NCBI GenBank assembly: GCA_900766045.1
Contig: CAAFTW010000022.1
Coordinates: 1-20,006, forward strand
Direction: 5' to 3'
DNA from: Clostridia bacterium
GTDB lineage: Bacteria; Bacillota; Clostridia; Peptostreptococcales; Anaerovoracaceae
Length of the DNA stretch: 20,006 bases
The translations under genes were made by a program, and so were the position numbers. Position 1 is the first letter of the stretch. Each line of letters starts with the position of its first letter. The notes beneath the pieces were generated by a model that did not search any database, had not been told where the DNA came from, and saw only the letters and a program-made list of their open reading frames with translations. This document shows, one piece after another, positions 6,211-12,234 of the stretch.

Positions 6211-6945
6211 ATGACGGAAAAACAATTGGATATATACTTAGATAACATTGAGAAAATCAGTAAGCTTCTTTTAGAGAATGAAGAAATATTAAAAGAAGCT
6301 GGTTATTGTCCACCGGTTAATAATTTTGCAGTTGAAAAAGATAAAAGAATTAGATTTCCAGCTGGTTATATAAGGACATCTAATGAATTTGAGACAAGAT
6401 ATCACCTTTCTCAATTAGTTAGTTCTAAGAATGTGAGAAAAAATATTTCGTATGCATTGCAGTTATCGGATTATTATAATTTCTTGATTAATAGATTTTA
6501 TATATGGGGCTCAATAGAAACAATGCTAATAAAACAAGCTTTCATTAATCTGATTTCAATAATTGAAGCCTTGATACTGGAATGTGCTAATAAATTAAAT
6601 AAGTATTGCCAATCTTGTCATAAGATTGGAATTTGCAGTAATAACTTAAATAAGTATGATCGTGCCAATATGAAAAATGCAGTCGATAGATTGGTTGAAA
6701 TTGGAATACTGGATTTATCAAACGATCAGAAAGATAGACTTGTCGAATTGTATGATTTGAGAAATAAAATACATATTCGACTCAGTGAGCAAAATGAATT
6801 TTTGGATCAAAAATTCAAAAGAGAACTTTATAACGAAACGATTGAATTGCTTCAGCTGATAGACGATAAGTTATACAATAACGCTGTTCGTTATTATAGT
6901 TCATGTATAGGATTTGCTAAAAAAGATAATGATATTAATTTGTAA
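6211..6945 (+). CDS. Uncharacterised AT-rich protein, possibly HEPN-like
   Basis: A 244 aa, mostly helical, cytoplasmic protein with no signal peptide. GGAGA lies 7 bases before ATG 6211. I do not recognise it securely. 'LYDLRNKIHIRL' (R184, N185, H188) resembles the RN...H motif of HEPN domains, often RNases or RNA-binding modules in defence and toxin-antitoxin systems; however the Arg-His spacing here is 3 residues, shorter than the classical 4-6. The segment 'INLISIIEALILECANKLNKY' fits the preceding HEPN helix. Cysteines C133, C136 and C142 could bind metal. Codon use is strikingly AT-rich compared with every neighbour, indicating recent acquisition. It stands alone between the recombinase hotspot and the prophage recombinase operon, a common place for cargo or phage accessory genes. 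Confidence 0.6.
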   Translation: MTEKQLDIYLDNIEKISKLLLENEEILKEAGYCPPVNNFAVEKDKRIRFPAGYIRTSNEFETRYHLSQLVSSKNVRKNISYALQLSDYYNFLINRFYIWGSIETMLIKQAFINLISIIEALILECANKLNKYCQSCHKIGICSNNLNKYDRANMKNAVDRLVEIGILDLSNDQKDRLVELYDLRNKIHIRLSEQNEFLDQKFKRELYNETIELLQLIDDKLYNNAVRYYSSCIGFAKKDNDINL

Positions 6946-6982
6946 GAAAACATTACTTGAAAAGTAATTCCAGCTTGTCGAA

Positions 6983-7017
6983 AAGAGCAGATACCCTGTT
7001 TGGGGCACCTGCTCTTA
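6983..7017 (-). terminator. Hairpin terminator of the prophage recombinase operon
   Basis: AAGAGCAG and CTGCTCTT form 8-bp arms, extended by GGG/CCC after a small bulge, with a short loop. Read on the - strand the hairpin overlaps the recombinase stop codon and is followed by TTTT. It may also slow transcription arriving from the + strand gene at 6211. Confidence 0.6.
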
Positions 7018-8583
7018 TGCTTTTATATCAACCGTCACGCCGGACTTAAATTCTACCGTGAAGTGGTCACTAAATACAGTAATCTTGTCGATCAGCCTTC
7101 GGACGAGGGCTTCGTCAAACTCGGTGATCGCAGTGTTCTGCGCGGCGATGAAGTCCTGCAGCTCCTTGACGCGCCTTAGGTTTTCTTTTTGCACCTCCGC
7201 ATCCATCTGGGACTGCTGTTTCTGATTCCGCAGGCGGAAGATTTCGTCTGCGATGGCATCGTAGTCCTGTTTGTCATTTGCTTTCTCGATGAGCTCCTTC
7301 TGCAGTTCCTCGAGGCGTTTGTCGATGCCTTCCGGGGAGAGGGTGCCGGTGTTTACGACAGCCTTTGCCACGTTCTCCTGCATTTGCTTAATGAAGGAAT
7401 CGCTGTCTTTGCAAAGCCGGTTGATGGCTTTCAGCGTAACTTCCTTGAGGAGTTCCTCATTTACCGTCCGGTTTGTGCAGTTTTCTTTAGCGGAGGAAGG
7501 TTCGAGTCTGCTGATGCAGCGCCAGACGATGGACTTCTTGCCACGGTTGTTCCAGTGGATACGCCGGTAGAGTTCGCCACACTCTCCGCAGCAGACGATC
7601 TGGGAGAAGCAGTTGTTGCCGGAGAAGCGGCGCTTCTTACCAGACTTCGCAGCATGAACGTTCCGGCGGCGGACCAGCTCCGCCTGGACCTGCATGAAAA
7701 TCTCTTTCGGAATAATCGCTTCGTGGTCGTCCTCGACATAGTACTGCGGGACGATACCGGTGTTCTTGACGCGCTTCTTGGTCAGGAAGTCTGTGGTGTA
7801 GGTCTTCTGAAGCAAGGCGTCACCCATGTATTTCTCATTTCTCAGGATTTTGTTGATCGTGCTGTCATACCATTTTGTCCTGCCCGCTCCGGTGAGGACG
7901 CCGTCGGCCTCCAGGTGCTGGCAGATCTTCTTCATGCTGCAGCCCTCGAGGTATTCGCGGTAGATGCGTTTGACAACTTCAGCCTGCTCGGGGTCGATGA
8001 TCAGGTTCCCGTTCTCATCCTTCGTGTAGCCGAGGAAGTGGTTGTGATTGACCTGAACCTTTCCCTGCTGGTAGCGGTACTGGAGCCCTAGCTTCACGTT
8101 CTGGGAGAGGGATTGGGATTCCTGCTGTGCGAGGCTCGCCATGATCGTGATCAGGACCTCGCCTTTGGCGTCTATTGTGTTGATGTTTTCTTTCTCGAAA
8201 TAGACGGAAATGTTCTTGTCTTTGAGCTGCCGGATGTACTTCAGACAGTCCAGTGTATTACGTGCAAACCTGCTGATGGACTTCGTGATGATCATATCGA
8301 TGTTTCCAGCCATGCATTCATCGATCATTCGGTTGAATTCGCCACGCTTCTTGGTGTTGGTTCCGGAGATGCCGTCATCTGCGAATATGCCTGCAAGCTG
8401 CCAGTCAGGATTCTTCTGGATGTATTCCGTGTAGTGGCTGACCTGTGTCTCATAGCTAGTTTCCTGCTCGTCGGAGTCCGTGCTGACACGGCAGTAGGCG
8501 GCAACTCGCAATTTCGGCTTTTCCGGTTTCTTGACGTTATTTCCCATCTGCCTTCTTGCGGGGATGAATGTGACGTTGCCCAT
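7015..8583 (-). CDS. Large serine recombinase (integrase), third gene of the operon
   Basis: A full-length 522 aa large serine recombinase. The catalytic domain (about 24-165) has nucleophile S34 in 'YCRVSTDS' and 'IITKSISRFARNTLD'. The Recombinase DNA-binding domain (about 180-310) contains 'GAGRTKWYDSTINKILRNEKYMGDA'. The zinc ribbon (about 340-395) carries 'CCGECGELYRR' and the later 'VWRC' and 'ENC' cysteines. It is followed by a charged coiled coil (about 430-490) and a C-terminal strand region. The ATG directly follows the TAA of the preceding gene (TAAATG), with GAGGCGG upstream, so translation is coupled. Family knowledge says such enzymes cut attP and attB with a 2-base stagger and need a partner for excision. 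Two complete recombinases in one operon is unusual. Confidence 0.93.
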   Translation of the reverse strand: MGNVTFIPARRQMGNNVKKPEKPKLRVAAYCRVSTDSDEQETSYETQVSHYTEYIQKNPDWQLAGIFADDGISGTNTKKRGEFNRMIDECMAGNIDMIITKSISRFARNTLDCLKYIRQLKDKNISVYFEKENINTIDAKGEVLITIMASLAQQESQSLSQNVKLGLQYRYQQGKVQVNHNHFLGYTKDENGNLIIDPEQAEVVKRIYREYLEGCSMKKICQHLEADGVLTGAGRTKWYDSTINKILRNEKYMGDALLQKTYTTDFLTKKRVKNTGIVPQYYVEDDHEAIIPKEIFMQVQAELVRRRNVHAAKSGKKRRFSGNNCFSQIVCCGECGELYRRIHWNNRGKKSIVWRCISRLEPSSAKENCTNRTVNEELLKEVTLKAINRLCKDSDSFIKQMQENVAKAVVNTGTLSPEGIDKRLEELQKELIEKANDKQDYDAIADEIFRLRNQKQQSQMDAEVQKENLRRVKELQDFIAAQNTAITEFDEALVRRLIDKITVFSDHFTVEFKSGVTVDIKA

Positions 8584-9000
8584 TTAATCCGCCTCACTTT
8601 CAATCAGACTGTAGAGGTATTCAGCCTGAAGCTTCGGATCCTCGTATTGTTTCTCTGCTGCCGCCATGAAAAATTTTGTCGGGACGGCAGGTACGGCTGG
8701 CTGCTTTCTCTTGTAGTTCCTTCCGAGAAGGGCGGAGCGCCTTTCGATTTCGGCAGCCGCTTTCTCATAAGTTTGCCGGTCGATCAGAGCCGGGTAGAAA
8801 TCATCTCCGGTGTAATGGGGATTTTGCATAATGCGTTTGGCTGTTCCGTGATAGGTTTCGATTCCGGCTTCCTTCGCTGCTTTGACGAGCGGCATTCCCG
8901 ATAGATAGTTTGCGTAGAGCAGCCGTATTTTAGCGGCGGCATCTTTGTCGATGACCGCGCGTCCGTTTATTATCTTGTAGCCGAATGGCGTGTGTCCCAT
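8584..9000 (-). CDS. Recombinase DNA-binding-domain-only protein, second gene of the operon
   Basis: A 138 aa protein. I chose ATG 9000 because AAAGGA lies 9 bases before it; the first recombinase stops 4 bases upstream at 9005. 'PFGYKIINGRAVID', 'RLLYANYLSGMPLVKAAKEAG', 'RIMQNPHYTGDDFYPALID' and 'QTYEKAAAEIERR' follow the Recombinase DNA-binding domain of large serine recombinases. There is no catalytic serine domain, zinc ribbon or coiled coil. It is therefore not a nuclease alone. Both neighbours are complete enzymes, so this is a dedicated gene and not a broken fragment of either. Possible roles are a non-catalytic subunit, a DNA-targeting partner or a directionality factor; none can be decided from sequence. 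Confidence 0.8.
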   Translation of the reverse strand: MGHTPFGYKIINGRAVIDKDAAAKIRLLYANYLSGMPLVKAAKEAGIETYHGTAKRIMQNPHYTGDDFYPALIDRQTYEKAAAEIERRSALLGRNYKRKQPAVPAVPTKFFMAAAEKQYEDPKLQAEYLYSLIESEAD

Positions 9001-9004
9001 ATCA

Positions 9005-10564
9005 TCACATCCTTTCATGCAGGGATAATCCGCATTTGAGTTCAAAGCTTACTTCCTCGCGCGAGACCACAATGATCTGGTTGAAGTGGCGGGTGAAGAG
9101 CTCATCGTCGAAGGCATCCAGCATCACGCCTTTCCCAATGAAATGCAGGAGATCGTTTGCCGCTGTAAGTGTGCCTACACTGCTTGAGAGGCTGTTCGAG
9201 AGGGCTTCCATCTCGCGTTTGTATTTTCCGGCTTCCGACAGAAGAACGTTATTTTCGCTATTATAGATAACCTGGTCGATGATTCCCTGCGCCATCAGGC
9301 GAGACAGGGTCTCTCGTTTTTCTGTGTTCTCGGCAAGCATGGTCTGTAGTTCTTGGATCCTTCGCATAGGTGAATCGACCGGTGAATCCTGCAGCGCCTT
9401 GACGTAGGGCAGAAGTATCCTTCGATGCGCAAATACGAGTTTGTTCATCATGGTAACGAAGGCGAGCTTCAGTTTGTCGTCCCGGATGTATTTCATGGAA
9501 CATATCGTTTTATCTTCGATATGTGTCCGGCAGGTCCAGGCTACGTATTGACTGCAAGTGCAGTAATGGATTCTTCGTTTGAACGTTGAGCCGCATTCGC
9601 CGCAGATGATCTTTCCAGTGAAAGCATATCGGTTTTGGTATTTGTCAGTTTCTGCCCGGAGTCCTTTTTCCTTGGCGTGCTGGAGAACTATAGCGCGGGC
9701 AGCTTCGGCGTCTTCATGACTAACGATCGCCTCGTGGTGATCATGTACTGCGTATAGACTTTTTTCTCCATGATTCACGTGGCGGTTGAATTCTTCGTCT
9801 GTGTATGTTTTCTGGAAAATACAGTCCCCGGTGTATTTTTCATTGGCGATCATATTTCGGATCGTGGTGTCGTTCCATTTGCCGCTGCGTTTGGAGGGGA
9901 CGGCGCGTTTGTTGAGATCCTTGGCAATCGCTGTGCAGCTTTTGCCGGACAGGACAGCAGAGAAGATTTCCTTTACCACGGCAGCCTGCTGCTTGTTTAC
10001 GATCATGTTTGTTCCGTCATAATCGTATCCGTATGGCGGATAGCTGATTTTAAATGTCCCATTCTCGAAGCGCTTCTGGATTGACCATTTGCTGTTCTCT
10101 GCGATCGATACGGATTCGCTTTCTGCCATGCTGGACAGGATGGATAAGAAGAGTTCGCTTTCCATCGTAGCCGTGTTGATGTTCTCCTTCTCGAAGTAGA
10201 TCGGGATATGCAGCTTAAGCAGCTTCCTTACCAGCTCCAGACAGTCCGTTGTGTTCCGGCTGAAGCGGCTGATGGATTTCGTCACGATATAGTCGATCTT
10301 TCCGGCTTCGCAATCAGAGATCATCCTCATCAGCTCAGGACGCTTGTCTTTTTTTGTTCCGGTTATGCCTTCGTCGTAATACAGCCCGGCGAAGATCCAG
10401 TCACTGTGCAATCTGATGTAGCTTTCATAATGGCTTTTCTGTGTTTCAAGGCTTTCCAGCTGGGCGTCCGAGCCGGTCGAGACACGGCAGTAGGCGGCGA
10501 CCCTGATCTTATGTAGCTTGTCTTTCGATTTGGCTGTCTCGGCGATTTTTGTTACTTTTTTCAA
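9005..10564 (-). CDS. Large serine recombinase (integrase), first gene of the operon
   Basis: A full-length 519 aa large serine recombinase. The start is a TTG at 10564, supported by AAAGGAGG 7 bases upstream. The catalytic domain has S29 in 'YCRVSTGS' and 'IVTKSISRFSRNTTD'; the Recombinase domain has 'PPYGYDYDGTN' and 'SGKWNDTTIRNMIANEKYTGDC'. The zinc ribbon begins 'ICGECGSTFKRR' with paired cysteines in 'YCTC' and 'TCRTH'. A coiled coil lies around 405-460. It is clearly diverged from the second recombinase (7015-8583), so the pair is not a recent duplication. The gene follows the small SHOCT-like gene by 44 bases and probably shares its promoter. Together the operon is the likely integration/excision machinery of the prophage. 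Confidence 0.93.
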   Translation of the reverse strand: MKKVTKIAETAKSKDKLHKIRVAAYCRVSTGSDAQLESLETQKSHYESYIRLHSDWIFAGLYYDEGITGTKKDKRPELMRMISDCEAGKIDYIVTKSISRFSRNTTDCLELVRKLLKLHIPIYFEKENINTATMESELFLSILSSMAESESVSIAENSKWSIQKRFENGTFKISYPPYGYDYDGTNMIVNKQQAAVVKEIFSAVLSGKSCTAIAKDLNKRAVPSKRSGKWNDTTIRNMIANEKYTGDCIFQKTYTDEEFNRHVNHGEKSLYAVHDHHEAIVSHEDAEAARAIVLQHAKEKGLRAETDKYQNRYAFTGKIICGECGSTFKRRIHYCTCSQYVAWTCRTHIEDKTICSMKYIRDDKLKLAFVTMMNKLVFAHRRILLPYVKALQDSPVDSPMRRIQELQTMLAENTEKRETLSRLMAQGIIDQVIYNSENNVLLSEAGKYKREMEALSNSLSSSVGTLTAANDLLHFIGKGVMLDAFDDELFTRHFNQIIVVSREEVSFELKCGLSLHERM

Positions 10565-10608
10565 GGGATATCCTCCTTTCCGTGTGTCTATATATCACTC
10601 ACAAAGCG

Positions 10609-10821
10609 CTACATATCAAGGGATTTTGGCATTATTTCCGAAAACATAGGAGAGAAAGTTTCTCGATTGATGGCGGTTAATTTGTTGAATTCATCGGTCG
10701 AGATCAGTCCTGCGTCAAGCATTGCTTTTGCGATGCGCTGTGCTCTGTGATAGTTCAGATCATTAGAGATCCGCTCCTTTGTAAAATAGCTGGACCTAAT
10801 ATCTGTTGGTTTGTCTGCCAT
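10609..10821 (-). CDS. Small SHOCT-like protein leading the recombinase operon
   Basis: A 70 aa, probably cytoplasmic protein. AGGAGG lies 10 bases before ATG 10821. The central 'AKAMLDAGLISTDEFNKL' fits the SHOCT short helical motif (L..AGLI..EEF..). The N-terminal 'TDIRSSYFTKERISNDLNYHRAQ' is charged and helical. Its position just ahead of the recombinase genes recalls small proteins next to serine integrases that act as recombination directionality factors, but no direct evidence supports that role here. It could also be a regulator of the operon. Confidence 0.7.
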   Translation of the reverse strand: MADKPTDIRSSYFTKERISNDLNYHRAQRIAKAMLDAGLISTDEFNKLTAINRETFSPMFSEIMPKSLDM

Positions 10822-10853
10822 AATATGTCCACCTCCTAATTTCTTCTGGAAAC

Positions 10854-10895
10854 AAGAAGGGGATATGAGCGGATCAATCTGCTCAAAGCCTTCTT
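10854..10895. promoter_or_regulatory. Nested dyad upstream of the recombinase operon
   Basis: A near-perfect 20-base palindrome (10866-10885, arms TGAGCGGAT and ATCTGCTCA) lies inside outer arms AAGAAGG (10854-10860) and CCTTCTT (10889-10895). It sits in the 113-base gap between the endolysin terminator and the SHOCT-like gene, 45 bases from that start. It could be an operator, a leader hairpin or part of a recombination site. Confidence 0.45.
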
Positions 10896-10934
10896 ACTAT
10901 ACGGACATTTGAAAGGCGCTTTGATGGGGTGAAA

Positions 10935-10978
10935 ACAAAAAAATCCTGACCACATTCCAAAAAAGGAACATGATCAGG
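10935..10978 (-). terminator. Rho-independent terminator of the prophage late operon
   Basis: On the - strand RNA, a 14-bp stem (10945-10978, three G-U pairs, six-U loop) runs into seven consecutive U residues. It lies 23 bases after the endolysin stop and separates the lysis genes from the recombinase operon. Confidence 0.88.
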
Positions 10979-11001
10979 CAAAGAGAAGGGATGTGATTTC
11001 G

Positions 11002-11802
11002 TTATTTCAGCAGGTCATTGACTTTCTTTTGTACAGCATCGTAGTCATATCCAGCTTTTTTCAGCTTCTGTTTTCGGGCAGTGCCGTTTCCCCATTTTCC
11101 GGTGAGCACTTCTTTGGCAAGCTCATCAACCGATTTCTTTTTCGCGGTAGAAGTCGACTTCTTGTTTTCAGCAGTCGGTTTCGGATATCCGTTCAGACCG
11201 TTCTTCTTGATGATGGAAGGATAGTCAATGTAAGCCAGGTTCATATCGACGTTCCCGATGATTCCTGGAACCTTTCCAATAGAAGAATACTGCCAGATGC
11301 CAAAAGCCCGAGAATACGTACACTTTGATGCGTACTGCGCGACCCAGTGAGCGATGGACTTTAGCTTCGAATCATCCAGACGGTTTTCAAATCCGGAGTA
11401 GGTGGAAGCGTAAATCCCTGCGTAATACCCGGCTTTCTCTAATTCTTTGCAGAACGCAAGTGCTGCTTTCGTGGTGCCGGAGCGCTTTGAGACTGGCTGC
11501 GCTTCGCAGTCAAAGTACACCGGGTACTCCAGTGTCTTTCCCTTAAGGAGCTTCAGGAACCTCTTTGCGTCAGCTTTTCCATCTGCAGCAGTAACGCACC
11601 TTGGGCCAGCGAAGTAGTACGCACCGACCGCGATGCCGTTTGCTTTCGCGCCTTTGTAGTTTGCTTCCCATTTGCTGTCCGTATAGAAGCCATCATCGGA
11701 TCCTCCAGCTTTAAGAATGGCAAACTTGATGCCCGCTGCTTTTACCTTTGCCCAGTTGATGTTTCCCTGCCAGCGGCTTACATCTATTCCTTTTACTGCC
11801 AT
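11002..11802 (-). CDS. Endolysin: GH25 muramidase with C-terminal CW_7 repeat
   Basis: A 266 aa phage lysozyme that cleaves the MurNAc-GlcNAc bond of peptidoglycan at lysis. The GH25 domain (1-200) starts 'GIDVSRWQG' with D7, and the catalytic acidic pair is D98 and E100 in 'YFDCE'; 'GIWQYSS' and 'VDMNLAYIDYP' close the barrel. A Lys/Ser/Thr-rich linker (about 208-223) leads to one cell-wall-binding CW_7 repeat, 'SVDELAKEVLTGKWGNG' to the end. Export needs the holin: there is no signal peptide. The ATG directly follows the holin stop (TAAATG) with AAAGGAGG inside the holin gene, so the two are coupled. A strong terminator follows. Confidence 0.95.
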   Translation of the reverse strand: MAVKGIDVSRWQGNINWAKVKAAGIKFAILKAGGSDDGFYTDSKWEANYKGAKANGIAVGAYYFAGPRCVTAADGKADAKRFLKLLKGKTLEYPVYFDCEAQPVSKRSGTTKAALAFCKELEKAGYYAGIYASTYSGFENRLDDSKLKSIAHWVAQYASKCTYSRAFGIWQYSSIGKVPGIIGNVDMNLAYIDYPSIIKKNGLNGYPKPTAENKKSTSTAKKKSVDELAKEVLTGKWGNGTARKQKLKKAGYDYDAVQKKVNDLLK

Positions 11803-12216
11803 TTAGTTTTCCTCCTTTTCTGCTCGGTCATGGAGTTGCTCTAAAACGTCTTTGAGTTTTCCAGGGATCGGAAGTCCAAGATGCCCGGCGTTTTCCAGAA
11901 GTGACACTCCCTCATTTGAAATATAAAAGAAGAGCACGGCCGTCCGGACGATAGATCCAGATTTGATGACATCCACATCGATCAGATTGGCAAGACCGAC
12001 GAGCATAAAAATAAGGACCTTTCTGCAGATCCCCTTAAACCCAACAGCCGACGACAGACGATGATCTGTAATTGCGCACATGACGCCAGTGATATAATCG
12101 ATGATGACGCAGGCGGTAAGAAGATAAATCAGCCCGTCGCATCCGCCTAGGTAGTACCCGATCCAGCCGCCAAGAACGGCTAAAACGGCCTGATTAATTA
12201 ACCAGAATTCTTTCAT
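11803..12216 (-). CDS. Phage holin, toxin-secretion/phage-lysis family
   Basis: A 137 aa membrane protein with hydrophobic segments at about 7-25, 29-50, 66-85 and 90-102, and a charged C-terminus (KDVLEQLHDRAEKEEN). The pattern 'IDYITGVMCAI', a lysine-rich loop, then 'GFKGICRKVLIFMLVGLANLID' and 'FYISNEGVSLLENAGHLGLPIP' is typical of the holin_4 (TcdE/UtxA-like) family. Holins form membrane lesions that release the endolysin at a set time. AAAGGATGG precedes the ATG. It lies directly upstream of the endolysin, the standard lysis cassette. Confidence 0.93.
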   Translation of the reverse strand: MKEFWLINQAVLAVLGGWIGYYLGGCDGLIYLLTACVIIDYITGVMCAITDHRLSSAVGFKGICRKVLIFMLVGLANLIDVDVIKSGSIVRTAVLFFYISNEGVSLLENAGHLGLPIPGKLKDVLEQLHDRAEKEEN

Positions 12217-12234
12217 TGTTAACCATCCTTTCTG

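Noticed and set aside
7189..8904. Two long + strand frames opposite the recombinase operon
   Set aside because: Both are antisense to genes with clear serine recombinase domains, with no plausible ribosome sites or family pattern.
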